Assembly: GCF_937910335.1 (NCBI RefSeq)
Contig: NZ_CALEMX010000487.1
Coordinates: 1-53,809, forward strand
Length of the DNA: 53,809 bases
Source: an uncultured Gimesia sp.
GTDB taxonomy: Bacteria > Planctomycetota > Planctomycetia > Planctomycetales > Planctomycetaceae
Reading direction: 5' to 3'
Shown: piece after piece, positions 19,801 to 30,816 of the stretch
How the letters are laid out: each line of letters begins with the position of its first letter
How positions within the stretch are numbered: position 1 is the stretch's first letter
Notes under the pieces: generated by a model
Databases searched by the model: none
The model's input: only the letters and a program-made list of their open reading frames with translations
What the model was told of the DNA's origin: nothing
Made by a program: the position numbers and the translations under genes

Positions 19801-21456
19801 CTATTGTCCATTTAAAGCTGATCCACGCTGGCTCGTGCCACCTGCTCCCTGACTGATATCGCCTACTTCATTCAAGCCTCCAGTCAGCAACAGGCCGGAT
19901 ATCTGAATTTCCGCCTGACGCATTGCGACGAGTGAAGTGACATACGACTGAGTTGATTCAAAAAAAGTACGACGTGCGGTCAAAACTCGCAGGAATTCAA
20001 ATTCTCCCTGCCGATATCCTTCGTTGGTTAGCTCCAGGTTTTCTTTTGCCGAAGGGATGATTTCTTTTTCAAATCTTTCAACTTGTTGAGAAGCCTGCTG
20101 AAAGTTCCGATAAGTGATCGCCAATTGGTCCCTTAACAACAGCTGGATTCGTTCGGCATCGTTTAATGCACGATGGTAGTCTGAAGAAGCAACAGTGATA
20201 TTACCTTCATTCCGATTAAAGAGTGGTAAATATACGCCGAGCTGAGCATTCACGATCTCATTACCTGTTTGGTAATCGTGCCCTACTCCTACTTGTGTCT
20301 GCAAGTTAGGCTTTGCCTGAACCTGTTGTCGTTCAATTTGAGACTGAGCTCGCTGGACACGATAATAAGCAGCCTGAAGCTCTGGGCTATTAGAAATCAG
20401 GGTCTGATAACTGGAATCCCAATCAGAAACTTTTGCAATTTGATCTTTAAGATCACCGGTCAAACGTCCCGATTCTAAATCTGGAACACCCACGACATTC
20501 ACCAGCCGCTTCCATGACGCTTGATAAGCCAGTACAGCATTTTGATGAATGATCTGTACCTGATTCAATTGAATTTTAGCTTGCAGGATATCAGCGCGAC
20601 TCGCCTGTTGGGCTTTAAATAATTGCTGAGTTACTTTCAGCCCGTCTTCAGCTATCTTGAGTAATTCCGTTGTCAGTTCAATTCTTCTTTGCGCGCCCAG
20701 CGTTTCGTAATGTCGTGAACGGACATCATTTTCAACACGCATTCGTTGTGCTTCATACTTCCATGATGTTTCCTGAACGTCTTTTTCTGCTACCAGTTCA
20801 TTTAACCTGAGTTTATCTCCCGTGACAAAAGTCTGAGAAATAAAAGCACCCTGCCTGCCTGCAGTGCCGCCATCCCCAATTTCATCACCAAAATATCCTA
20901 CAATCGGATTGGGGCGTTTCCCCACCTGAGTTTGAATACCGCAGGCTTTACCGACAACGGCAGACGCCTGTGCCAGAGTCGGATTGTATTGGCCGGCCAT
21001 CTCTTCCATTTGGGCAAGTGAATAGCTCTTGCTTCCAAGACTCCCAAGTGTAGATTGACTTCCTGATGGCGCAGGAGGTACGGGGGGAGTCTTCAGTGAA
21101 ATTTGATTAATGACAGGCTCATGCTTGAACTCGCTCTCGCTGGAATCGATTGCCTGCAATTCAGATTCTGCCTGTTCAAATGCCGGAAGCTCTTCTGATA
21201 ACTCATCAGATTGTTTTTGATTCGTCGTTTTTTTAACAAACGGCTTCGCGGTGATGGAACTTGGAGAATGGAGACTCTCTGGTTCAACTGTGGTGTATTG
21301 TTCAAACTGTGAACAACTGGATAAACAGAATACCAGTCCCATAAAAACCAAAAATGAAACTATGAAATCAAATACTAAAAAATGCCTCTGGCGATTTCTT
21401 TCGCTGAAAAGGCAAACCAGATATTGATAGAACTTCGACATTGCAATCCTTTGCAA
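19801..21456 (-). CDS. TolC family outer-membrane efflux protein (CzcC-like), probable lipoprotein
   Basis: Lipobox-like 'LVFCLSSC', long coiled-coil helical repeats, 'YNPTLAQASAVV', 'LYLPLFNRNEGNITVASSDYHRALND'. Confidence 0.85.
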   Translation of the reverse strand: MQRIAMSKFYQYLVCLFSERNRQRHFLVFDFIVSFLVFMGLVFCLSSCSQFEQYTTVEPESLHSPSSITAKPFVKKTTNQKQSDELSEELPAFEQAESELQAIDSSESEFKHEPVINQISLKTPPVPPAPSGSQSTLGSLGSKSYSLAQMEEMAGQYNPTLAQASAVVGKACGIQTQVGKRPNPIVGYFGDEIGDGGTAGRQGAFISQTFVTGDKLRLNELVAEKDVQETSWKYEAQRMRVENDVRSRHYETLGAQRRIELTTELLKIAEDGLKVTQQLFKAQQASRADILQAKIQLNQVQIIHQNAVLAYQASWKRLVNVVGVPDLESGRLTGDLKDQIAKVSDWDSSYQTLISNSPELQAAYYRVQRAQSQIERQQVQAKPNLQTQVGVGHDYQTGNEIVNAQLGVYLPLFNRNEGNITVASSDYHRALNDAERIQLLLRDQLAITYRNFQQASQQVERFEKEIIPSAKENLELTNEGYRQGEFEFLRVLTARRTFFESTQSYVTSLVAMRQAEIQISGLLLTGGLNEVGDISQGAGGTSQRGSALNGQ

Positions 21457-21687
21457 ATCTCTGAAACGTAAAATGGGGTACTCAGAGTATCGGCAAGGGG
21501 AGATTCCGTATCGGTATTTAGAATGATGGAATTACCCGAGAAGACCAAATAGCTGGTCAACGTTGCAAGTAGAAGCTGTTACACTCATTAAAGACTTTTG
21601 GCAATCTGGTAAAAATATACCGATTTTAAAGTACTTGATTGATTAACCCGCATAAATTACCACTCAGAAACTGAGATTCCTGATGGA

Positions 21688-23223
21688 TCAATTAGCGACC
21701 GCTGAAAGTTTGGGGAGAAGAGTAACCGAACGTCGCAATACTTCTTTTCCTTTTGACTTGATGGAAACATAGTATTTCCCTGGTTCAAGAACTTCATTGG
21801 CATAAATCTGGAATGTGTTTCGTAAATGTTCCCGAGAAACAATATTTCCTGAACGATGCACAATGCGTCCATTCTCTTCACAGAAGTGGCAGTCGATCCA
21901 GATATCTTCATGAGGTGGATTAAGACAACATTGTACGAGAATCAAATCTCCAACCATAAACTCGGTTTTACGATTTGTGAGCCGTCCACCCACAATTTGC
22001 GTTCCCACATCAACAGAAAGAAACTTGTCTTTTTGTCGCATCACCTGTTCCGGCGCCAGCATCTTTTGTACCAGCTCTGGATCAACTTCATGTAATGTCA
22101 TTCGACCCTCGGCCCGTCTCAGACCATATAAGTCTTGTTGATACTCCACATAAACACTCAGGAATAAAACAGCCATGATGGCGCTCGTCCAGCTGACAGG
22201 TGATTTCCACCCAACATCTTTTTGTGGACGCAATCGTTCCACAGCTAAACTCAGTGCAGCTGAATATTGTCTCAACCAGTGTCCCTTGCGGCAGAATCGA
22301 CGATATTGAGCTGACATCCATTGCACATCTTTCTCCGTGAGAAAGCAGAAATACATCGAAATTGAAATCATGGGAAAGATGTAGAGCCCCAATGAGAAGA
22401 ATGTTCCAATATGAAATGCCGTTCCCATTGCCAGCCCAATAATTCGTCCCCATTTTTGCCAGACGAAAAAGACAAAAGCAATTTCCCAGACAATGGCTAT
22501 ATATGACATGACTGATAAAATAATCGGATACATTGTTAAAAAGTCGCCCACGGGATGTGGGTTATTATAACGTGACATCGCCCAGTAGCTGATCTGATCG
22601 CCTTCGAGATACCCGGGAGTATGCAGCTTCGTAATGCCAGCTCCGAAATAAATGACGGCTATTAGAATCTGTATCAGTCGTTGAGGCCAAATCTCAAAAC
22701 GAGGTTTTTCATGTTTTGTATATTGCGGTATCGATATCCTGGCCTGCCTGCCTTTCAACCAACTGTCAACTGACCAGATAGCACCACAGTTTGAAAGGCT
22801 AAGCAAAAATAAGACATGGGTAGCGATGGCAGAATACTTCGTCGTCATACTAATGCTATCCATGAAACAGAAGTAAACATAAAGTATCACAGAAGCAATC
22901 AGTGAAAACCGGGTCATCCAGCCTAGACTACTGCAGACTAGAAAAAATCCCAATGCAGCAAACAATGCAACAGCCGCTGTTCCTGGAAGAAGCGGCAGAA
23001 AATCATAAAAGCCAAAAATATCGGCCAGAGGCGCAGGCGCCCCATCAGCAGAAAATAACTCTCTTGAAAAAGACCATCGGGTACATACCGTTCCAAACAA
23101 AACAAGTGGAATCAACATTCGCACGATAGCTAACCCGTAAGGAATTTCTTTCGCAAAAAAGAAACGTTTGAACGGATTATGAATCGAGTGAACTTGAGCA
23201 GAACTCACTTCTTTGACATCCAT
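21688..23223 (-). CDS. HTTM domain-containing membrane protein (vitamin K-dependent gamma-carboxylase-like fold)
   Basis: 'YGLAIVRMLIPLVLFGTVCTRWSF', 'LIAVIYFGAGITKLHTPGYLEGDQISYWAMSRY', multi-pass TM. Confidence 0.8.
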   Translation of the reverse strand: MDVKEVSSAQVHSIHNPFKRFFFAKEIPYGLAIVRMLIPLVLFGTVCTRWSFSRELFSADGAPAPLADIFGFYDFLPLLPGTAAVALFAALGFFLVCSSLGWMTRFSLIASVILYVYFCFMDSISMTTKYSAIATHVLFLLSLSNCGAIWSVDSWLKGRQARISIPQYTKHEKPRFEIWPQRLIQILIAVIYFGAGITKLHTPGYLEGDQISYWAMSRYNNPHPVGDFLTMYPIILSVMSYIAIVWEIAFVFFVWQKWGRIIGLAMGTAFHIGTFFSLGLYIFPMISISMYFCFLTEKDVQWMSAQYRRFCRKGHWLRQYSAALSLAVERLRPQKDVGWKSPVSWTSAIMAVLFLSVYVEYQQDLYGLRRAEGRMTLHEVDPELVQKMLAPEQVMRQKDKFLSVDVGTQIVGGRLTNRKTEFMVGDLILVQCCLNPPHEDIWIDCHFCEENGRIVHRSGNIVSREHLRNTFQIYANEVLEPGKYYVSIKSKGKEVLRRSVTLLPKLSAVAN

Positions 23224-23298
23224 GCTTAAAGTCCTGTTTGAAGTTTTGACTTATAAAAGGAATGAACTGGTGAAAATTAATCGAAACGCAACGGACCT

Positions 23299-23967
23299 TT
23301 AATTTCCCACTGGCGATGCCAAGTGAACGGGTACATCCGGATGATGCTGTGGCCCTTCGGGTTCAATTCGACTACCAATCGTTGCCGCGAAAAACGGACG
23401 TGCGCGGTTCATATCACTAATCAAGCGAGGATTGTCGTTGATTTGCAGATAACGCTGTCGGGCAAGCCAGGATACATAGTTTTGTGCAATCACGCCTTCA
23501 GGAGTAATCACTCTACGTAATCGATAATAATTGTGAAAATCTTTCGGCTCTTCATAACGCTGATCCCAGATCGAATCGGGCAGGTTATACTTTTTACACC
23601 AGGCTTCTTCGATGCACAAAATTCGAAGCATAGGCTCATGCTCGGTCTTATCGAGTGCATTCATGGCCATTCTCAACCAGGCATCGCCGGTCGTGTCGTA
23701 ATGTCGACGCCCTAGATTCCCATAAGGTTTATATTCACCCCAGGGACCTGGTGCCAGCTCATAATATTTTCCGCTGATCCCTTCCCCAACGATATGGGTA
23801 CGAATGGAATAAGCAGACCAGCCACAGAACATATCCCATACAATGTAATACATGGTGGGATGCCTGCCAGTTTTGTAGGAAAAGGTGTGGCTGAAAATGC
23901 CAAACAACAAAATTCCTATGTAACTGGTAATTGTCAGATAAGTTAATCCACGTTTCAGTAATCGCAT
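23299..23967 (-). CDS. Hypothetical protein co-directional with the HTTM gene
   Basis: 222 aa, N-terminal TM, 76-nt gap to the HTTM ORF; no family recognised. Confidence 0.6.
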   Translation of the reverse strand: MRLLKRGLTYLTITSYIGILLFGIFSHTFSYKTGRHPTMYYIVWDMFCGWSAYSIRTHIVGEGISGKYYELAPGPWGEYKPYGNLGRRHYDTTGDAWLRMAMNALDKTEHEPMLRILCIEEAWCKKYNLPDSIWDQRYEEPKDFHNYYRLRRVITPEGVIAQNYVSWLARQRYLQINDNPRLISDMNRARPFFAATIGSRIEPEGPQHHPDVPVHLASPVGN

Positions 23968-24171
23968 CAGAATAGCCTTCCCTGGCTTAATAATGAGATC
24001 AAAATTTATAAAACCCTGTCACACAAGGACTTGAAGTTTCAGAGCCATTCAAACATCGCTCGTGAAACCCTTCACCCTGGATTTGGAGTGGTAAATATTG
24101 CCGATCTTTGAATTCAGGTCAATAGCAACCTTCTTGTCCGATTTAACTCGCTCACGCACGCGGGTTGAAGA

Positions 24172-25698
24172 TCAGGTTGAAGATTGCTGTTTCAAAATCG
24201 CGGCAAAAATCCCTTCCCAATGATACTCTTCCGCTTCGGCAGCGATCTGCAAGCCAACTTCGCGCGCCGCCTGAGTCGTCACAGGGCTGATACTGGCGAG
24301 CTTGATCGTCTTCCCGATCTGCTCACGCGCTTTGTCTGATAAAAGACGGCTCAAGTTTCGAGCAATTGAAGGACTACTCAAACCAATCCAGTCTACCTCG
24401 CCTGACTCCAGAAGGTTGATACTCTCTGCATCCCACGCTTTCACATCATGATTTTCATAAACCACAACTTTGTCCACAGTTGCAGAGACTTCTGCCAGTT
24501 CCCTCTGCAAGACTTCACGTCCCCGGTTCGCACCTGCCCAAAGAATTTTTTGCTGAATTACAAGCGGCTTCAGTGCTTCTGCTAAATCCTCTGCACGATA
24601 GTGCGCTGGTATTAAATCAGTCCGAAGATGGTATGCATTCAAAGCTTCTGCTGTAGAAGGGCCTATTGTGGCAATCTTCAAATGAGCTAATCTTCTTGCA
24701 TCGAAGCCAATTTCCCATAAGCGATTCAGGAAGTATCGCACCCCGTTAGCACTCGTGAAGACCAACCATTGATATTCTTCAAGCTGTGAAATTGCATCGT
24801 CAACTGGTTTCCAGTCCTGAGGAGGACCGATCTCGATTGTTGGTAAAAGCACCGGCTGCGCGCCTGAATTCAGGGCAAGCTTCATTTCTGTCGCTGATTG
24901 TTCCCAGGAGCGAGTAATACCAATACGCAGTCCAAACAACGGTTTTTGTTCAAACCAGGCAATTTGATCGCGCAAAGAAACACATTCACCAATCACAATT
25001 AAGGAAGGTGCCACCAAACCCGCCTGCCGAACAGATTCCGGTAATTCAGCAAGGTTTGTTTGCACTGTTTTCTGAAAAGGCGTTGTTCCGCGACTGATGA
25101 CGGCCGCTAGTGTGTCTTTTGATTTGCCCGCTTGAATCAATGAATTCACAATATGGTCAATTTTGTGTAAACCCATATAAAAGACGAGCGTCCCGGGAAA
25201 CTTTGCCAGCACTTCGAAATCCAGTGATGAATCTGTTTTGTCTGGGTCTTCATGACCTGTGATCAGTGCAACGGCGGATGCGTGAGCGCGATGCGTTACA
25301 GAAATACCGGCATAACCGGCGGCGGCAGTTGCTGCTGTAATCCCGGGGACCACTTCAAAATCTATCCCTGCATTCCGCAATGCAACCGCTTCTTCGCTAC
25401 CTCGGCCAAAAATAAAAGGATCTCCGCCCTTCAGTCGAACAACGATTTTTCCTTCACGGGCGGCTGCAATTAACCGCTGGTTGATTTCATCCTGCTGGAG
25501 CATTCGCCGGTTTTTACTACCGACTTCAACACGACACGTGCGCTCGACAGCAGAAGAAACATGTTGCAAGAGTAACGGATTTACAAGACCGTCATAGAGA
25601 ATCAGATCGGCTTGTTGAAGACATTCAATCCCTTTGATGGTGATCAAACCGGGATCACCGGGACCTGCACCAACTAAATAGACTTTCCCCCCTGCCAT
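24172..25698 (-). CDS. cobA-hemD: Bifunctional uroporphyrinogen-III C-methyltransferase / uroporphyrinogen-III synthase
   Basis: N-terminal 'GKVYLVGAGPGDPGLITIKGIECLQQADLILYD...RLKGGDPFIFGRGSEEA' (SUMT) and C-terminal HemD-type domain from 'LFGLRIGITRSWEQ'. Confidence 0.9.
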   Translation of the reverse strand: MAGGKVYLVGAGPGDPGLITIKGIECLQQADLILYDGLVNPLLLQHVSSAVERTCRVEVGSKNRRMLQQDEINQRLIAAAREGKIVVRLKGGDPFIFGRGSEEAVALRNAGIDFEVVPGITAATAAAGYAGISVTHRAHASAVALITGHEDPDKTDSSLDFEVLAKFPGTLVFYMGLHKIDHIVNSLIQAGKSKDTLAAVISRGTTPFQKTVQTNLAELPESVRQAGLVAPSLIVIGECVSLRDQIAWFEQKPLFGLRIGITRSWEQSATEMKLALNSGAQPVLLPTIEIGPPQDWKPVDDAISQLEEYQWLVFTSANGVRYFLNRLWEIGFDARRLAHLKIATIGPSTAEALNAYHLRTDLIPAHYRAEDLAEALKPLVIQQKILWAGANRGREVLQRELAEVSATVDKVVVYENHDVKAWDAESINLLESGEVDWIGLSSPSIARNLSRLLSDKAREQIGKTIKLASISPVTTQAAREVGLQIAAEAEEYHWEGIFAAILKQQSST

Positions 25699-25786
25699 CG
25701 AATCTTATTCTTTCCACAACATAGTTTACAGATGAGATAGAACGCAAACTGACATTGTAGCAGAGTTTGTCGGGATGGAGAATTAA

Positions 25787-27046
25787 CTAGAAGTCGTACC
25801 AGGTACCAAATCCCAGCATTCTTTCCGAATTCCGAAAGAAGGAATATTGCATGGTTTTTCCGTCAAGGTATTGAAGTCCAATTCGGAACAGATGATTATT
25901 GCGGTCGCCGCGCCACTGCCAGCCAACCATGATATTCACATTCCCACCCCAGTCGACTTCCTCACGCAAATAACCATTGACGGCCCAGAATGGAGCCCCA
26001 TAAATTCCGGAATGATCTGCCGGACTGAATTCAACTCCAAATTGCAATTCCCAGGGCTGTGCCCCACCGTCGGTATTAAATGCATATCCGATTTCACCGT
26101 AAAGCCGTAAATCGGGATCGATAAAATAACCTCCGCCCAAAACGAAAGCATCACGGACATAATTGATTCTCTGGAAGCCGGGATTGCGCACCAGGTATTC
26201 ATCACCTACATGCGCACTGGTATGATAATACGCAAATTTTGCCTGGTAAGGACCTCGTCTCCAGGTCAATGGAACGCCAACTCGAAAGTCGGCCGCATCC
26301 AGATCCAGTTCTTCTTCAATATTCAAACGAGGGGGCCCAGCTCCTTCAATGTCAAGCTGCCAACCTTCCAATATATCGTCATTTAATGAACCATAACGCA
26401 GAATTCCGACACGCGCTCCTGCTTCCAGCTCCATCTGCCAGCCTATATCTTTTTCATTCAGAACGGCCAGCGCCATCCTCGATTCTTTGGGACCGGCTAA
26501 ATACGAAGTGTAAAGCAAATCAGTTGGTAAAACGGTCCATCCCCAGCAATCCCCTGCACATAACTGTTCGATCGAATCAGAATAGTTACTTTCGGGTACG
26601 GGCATTGTTTCCAGCCCCTGATAGTTTGAATCCTGCGAAGAGGAGTCAAAGAGAGCAGGATAATCTGCCTGTGTAAATTCAACCTGTTGAACTTGATTGA
26701 ACTGATTCCGTTGTCGAACTGCATTTTGAGAATAAAGGGGGGGTAAGGTTTGCGTAATCTCCTGCTTCAAACCCGCTGATTGAACGGGACCTGTTTGATG
26801 CAAAGGGGTTCCCAGTTTTACCGGGTTATGCTGTTGAATGGAGTATTGTTGTTCCAGAGTGCGCTGCGCATGGCTGGCGCGAGGGGAAGCATGGTTCTGA
26901 CGATCACCATAAGGCGACGGCGCCATGAATGGTTTCGCGCTGAAAGTCGGTTGGCTCAACTGTTGTGCCTTTAAGTTTCCGTTATGTAAACATAACAGAA
27001 GCCCTAAAAGTGCCAGCCGAACTGATGACCAAATAGATAACCTCAC
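25787..27046 (-). CDS. DUF1207-like outer-membrane/secreted protein
   Basis: Signal peptide; 'LPTDLLYTSYLAGPKESRMALAVLN...GWQMELEAGARVGILRYG', C-terminal 'GLQYLDGKTMQYSFF'. Confidence 0.65.
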   Translation of the reverse strand: MRLSIWSSVRLALLGLLLCLHNGNLKAQQLSQPTFSAKPFMAPSPYGDRQNHASPRASHAQRTLEQQYSIQQHNPVKLGTPLHQTGPVQSAGLKQEITQTLPPLYSQNAVRQRNQFNQVQQVEFTQADYPALFDSSSQDSNYQGLETMPVPESNYSDSIEQLCAGDCWGWTVLPTDLLYTSYLAGPKESRMALAVLNEKDIGWQMELEAGARVGILRYGSLNDDILEGWQLDIEGAGPPRLNIEEELDLDAADFRVGVPLTWRRGPYQAKFAYYHTSAHVGDEYLVRNPGFQRINYVRDAFVLGGGYFIDPDLRLYGEIGYAFNTDGGAQPWELQFGVEFSPADHSGIYGAPFWAVNGYLREEVDWGGNVNIMVGWQWRGDRNNHLFRIGLQYLDGKTMQYSFFRNSERMLGFGTWYDF

Positions 27047-27358
27047 AGGTGAGGATCCTTATTGTAAACCACAGCAGAATAATGCTGAGATCAATTTATG
27101 GGGTGAGCGAAAAATAAAACTGAAGTGTGAGAGAGGGATTGTCACAAGATGTGAGTTTGAAATGCGGGTGGAGTATAGCGAGATGAGTAAGAAGCGAAAA
27201 GACGAATTCAGCGATAGAATCTGTACAAAAACTTAACTGCACAATAAGTTCTAAACACAGATTAGATCATAAGTTGCAACCGAATTAATGCAAATGTATC
27301 CCGAATGATGCTTCGTGAATCCAGTATCACAATTCACAAATAATGGAACATTTTTTAG

Positions 27359-28018
27359 TTATTGCTTGATATGTAGAGTGTTTTTTTCGTCTAAAATAAG
27401 CGTCTGGCCTTGTAACAAATGCTTTACCACAACTCCTTCATCGGAGAAAAAGCGAACCTGTGCAGAATAATAGAATTCATGAGATTCTCCAACTCTTAAG
27501 CGGTAGGGGCCAACCCATGGCATAGAAGGACCTTTTAATTCATACAACACAGGCAGCTTCGATTGGTTAGATAACTTCACTGAAGACTTCTGAGTACCTT
27601 TTAATACTGTAAAGAAAAAGGAATCATGCTGAGGATTTTTCTCGTGAAACCAGTGGTTGCGAACCTGATTGAGCCATTCTGTTTCTGCTTTCTCCTCTTC
27701 TTTCTTGATCTGGTCGAAGCGTTGGTATTCGTCCAGAATTAACTTTGCAACTTTTGCAGACTCAGATTTAGGGTACAGACGAATCACTTTGCGGGCGATA
27801 CGTTTTTGCTGCGAAAGAACCAGTCTATTAATGCCTTTAATTAATTCCTGAGCTGCTTCTTCCTGTTCTTTTGGTGTCATCTTTTCCTGATCGGCAGCAA
27901 ACGGATCATCCTGTGCTGATGCGATTTGAGTTAATCCAGGAAAATTGAAAAGTACTGCCAGAACAAACACACGACAGATATTGTGAGAATTGATTGCGAA
28001 AAAGCGTCTTGAGTTCAT
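27359..28018 (-). CDS. Hypothetical secreted protein
   Basis: 219 aa with a clear N-terminal signal peptide ('ICRVFVLAVLFNFPGLTQIASAQ'); no family recognised. Confidence 0.6.
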   Translation of the reverse strand: MNSRRFFAINSHNICRVFVLAVLFNFPGLTQIASAQDDPFAADQEKMTPKEQEEAAQELIKGINRLVLSQQKRIARKVIRLYPKSESAKVAKLILDEYQRFDQIKKEEEKAETEWLNQVRNHWFHEKNPQHDSFFFTVLKGTQKSSVKLSNQSKLPVLYELKGPSMPWVGPYRLRVGESHEFYYSAQVRFFSDEGVVVKHLLQGQTLILDEKNTLHIKQ

Positions 28019-28327
28019 GGATTACACCTCAGGTTCTGCAAATCTATTAATATGTCACCTGTTTCAAGTTTACCCGCCAATTGGAGCAGAAGCTTTTTTC
28101 ATCTGAAATAATGGGCGTTTTCTAGATCACATTCTGGCAGAGATCTGTTTTTTTTCCGTGAAAGTCATCATCAAAAGATTCTTTATAAACCATTTATTCT
28201 AAATAAGTTATCATTTTTGGTAAGTTTACTTTTCTGATCTGGCAGTCAGAGAAGACAATACAGGTTGATTTGAATAAAATGCTAATACGTATTGAATTAA
28301 TAAGTACAGTCAGCGAATTTCACTTCC

Positions 28328-29245
28328 GTGCAGAAAGTGCTTCCTCAAATGGCAAGCTCCACCCGGCCTCACTATGGACGTGTCTGGATTACCTTCCTTC
28401 AAAATTCCCTTATCCGCGAAATGACGTTTCGCGGTAATTTACTGATAACGATTGTCACGCGTGGGTTCTGGTTTGCTGCTCAGCTAGTCCTGTTTGATAT
28501 TATTTATCGAAATGTCAATTCGATTAATGACTGGTCGCGCGAGGATTATTTTGCATTCATGGCAACCGGGATGTTGATCAACGCAATCGTTGAAACTTTC
28601 TTTATGCCAAACTGCGCTCATTTCAGTGAATTGATCCGAAATGGAAATCTTGATTTTGTGCTGTTAAAACCGATCGATACCCAGTTTCTGGTTTCATTCG
28701 AAAAAGTCAATCTGGCGATGTTGAATCAAGTACTGCTTGCAGGAGCACTTTTATGCTATTCCCTGTTACATCTGTCACATCTTGAATTGATACTGCCTGT
28801 TTTACAAGACATGATCCAATCAGGCCAGTGGATTACACTATTGGGAATGTGTTTTCAGGGAACCGCACAGATAATAATGTATCTTCTGTTATTAGCAGTT
28901 GGCGTCGCTTTCTTTTACAGTCTGATGATTGCTTTGGCCAGCAGCAGTATCTGGTTTGGTCGTAATCAGGGACTTTATGATTTCTGGTTTTATATCACAG
29001 TATTTGCCCGCTATCCCCGCAGTATCTATAGCGGGTCGCCAACTGGTGAGATAATCCGTTTTGCTTTTTCTTATGTCATCCCTATTTTACTTGTCGTAAC
29101 CGTTCCCTCACGGCTGTTGTTATCTAAAGCATTGGTGCCATCGTGGATTACTCTGGTATCCGTATTGATTACATTCGCTTTATTGTTTATTTCACGTTTT
29201 ATCTTCAAATGGTCATTAAACAGTTATCGCAGTGCCAGTAGTTAA
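28328..29245 (+). CDS. ABC-2 type transporter permease (DUF990-like)
   Basis: Multi-pass TM protein; '[52 protein letters not shown]...[15 protein letters not shown]' is typical of DUF990/ABC-2 permeases. GTG start; the exact start is uncertain. Confidence 0.75.
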   Translation: MQKVLPQMASSTRPHYGRVWITFLQNSLIREMTFRGNLLITIVTRGFWFAAQLVLFDIIYRNVNSINDWSREDYFAFMATGMLINAIVETFFMPNCAHFSELIRNGNLDFVLLKPIDTQFLVSFEKVNLAMLNQVLLAGALLCYSLLHLSHLELILPVLQDMIQSGQWITLLGMCFQGTAQIIMYLLLLAVGVAFFYSLMIALASSSIWFGRNQGLYDFWFYITVFARYPRSIYSGSPTGEIIRFAFSYVIPILLVVTVPSRLLLSKALVPSWITLVSVLITFALLFISRFIFKWSLNSYRSASS

Positions 29246-29295
29246 CGTTCTAAGTCAACCAATTAATCTCGAAATACGATTCTATTGAGTAAACC

Positions 29296-30636
29296 ATGAA
29301 TATAGTCATTATGGGTGCAGGAACCGTTGGCACATTTGTCGCCGACACACTTTGTGCCGAGCAACACAATGTCACCATCATCGACAAGTCACGAAGTGCC
29401 CTCGAACAGGTCGAAGAACGAGTAGATGTGCAAACGATCTGCGGTTCTGCCTGTGATTCTGCAATCTTATTTCAGGCAGGCGTATTAGGTGCGGACCTCT
29501 GCCTGGCGGTAACCAGCCAGGATGAAGTCAACATGGTTGGGGCCAGCCTTGCCAAGGCAATGGGGTCGCGGCGTTGCGTTGCGCGTGTTTTCAATCATGC
29601 TTACTTGAACTTGAGTACGTTCGATTATCAACGACACTTCAAGATTGACCGACTTCTGAGCCTCGAACATTTGACGGCTCTTGAACTCGCCAAACAGATT
29701 GGGGAACCCGGTTTGTTTGCCGTTGAAAACTTTGCGCGAGGAGAAGTCGTTATTCAAGTCCTTGATGTACAACCGGGGGTCACTGCAGACGGAGTCCTGT
29801 TGCGTAACTTGAAACTCCCCAGTGGAGTCCGTGTCGGTCTGATTTCTGACGGTGCAAATACTTCTATCGCAGGTGCGGACAATACCATCAAAGCAGGACA
29901 AATCGTGACCTTGATTGGGACACAGGAAAATATTGATAAAGTGCACCGCTTATTCCAGCATAAACGTGCTGTGAAATTTCGCGTGATCATTGCAGGGGGA
30001 GGAAATATTGGCTTTAATCTCGCTCGTATTTTACAAAGAAAAGAATATTCCGTCACAATTCTGGAATCGGATCCCGCGCGTTGTGATTTTCTTTCAAGAC
30101 ATCTGGATACGACGACTATTCTTCATGCTGACGGAACAAGAAAAACGGAAATGGAAGAAGCCCGTGTTGGCAAAGCTGATGTGTTTATAGCAGCAACGGG
30201 ACGAGATGAAGACAATATTGTCTGTGGCGTAGAAGCCAGAGAACTGGGTGCGAGTCGAATCATGAGTATTGTCAGACGACCCGATTATGCCAATGTTCTA
30301 GAGAAACTGGGCATCGATGTCGCGGTCAGCCCTCGAGAAGTCATTACCCGGCAGATTATGGGAATGGTTCAGTCAGGTCCGATTGTCAGTCATTCAGAAA
30401 TTGGTGGAGGAAATTCGGCAATTCTGGAACTGGAAGTCAGGGGTAATGCTCCGATTACCCAAGCACCTTTAAAAGATCTCAAATTAAAACAAGCCCTCAT
30501 CGCTGCTGTAGTCAAGGAAGACTGTGTCCGGGTTCCAGGTGCGGATGACCAGATTCAAGCAGGTGATTCCGTCATTCTATTGTGTGAACAAGACAACTTG
30601 AATGAAATCATACCGCTGTTCAAACCTCAAAATTGA
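29296..30636 (+). CDS. trkA: Trk system potassium uptake protein TrkA
   Basis: Duplicated Rossmann RCK_N/TrkA_C organisation; 'MNIVIMGAGTVGTFVADTLC...HNVTIIDKS' and second 'RVIIAGGGNIGFNLARIL'. Confidence 0.9.
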   Translation: MNIVIMGAGTVGTFVADTLCAEQHNVTIIDKSRSALEQVEERVDVQTICGSACDSAILFQAGVLGADLCLAVTSQDEVNMVGASLAKAMGSRRCVARVFNHAYLNLSTFDYQRHFKIDRLLSLEHLTALELAKQIGEPGLFAVENFARGEVVIQVLDVQPGVTADGVLLRNLKLPSGVRVGLISDGANTSIAGADNTIKAGQIVTLIGTQENIDKVHRLFQHKRAVKFRVIIAGGGNIGFNLARILQRKEYSVTILESDPARCDFLSRHLDTTTILHADGTRKTEMEEARVGKADVFIAATGRDEDNIVCGVEARELGASRIMSIVRRPDYANVLEKLGIDVAVSPREVITRQIMGMVQSGPIVSHSEIGGGNSAILELEVRGNAPITQAPLKDLKLKQALIAAVVKEDCVRVPGADDQIQAGDSVILLCEQDNLNEIIPLFKPQN

Positions 30637-30816
30637 TACAGACGGACTTGCAGGCGGAATCCACTGAAATTCTGCAACTCTCTTGCGCTATGTTTCAGAT
30701 CCTGTCCTATACTTAAGTGGCATAGTGCGTCTATTTTCACATCTCTATGCTGCCAACCATTTCCGCCAACCATTTCCTTAGTACAGCCTCATGAAAACAG
30801 GCTGCAGGTATCGCCC

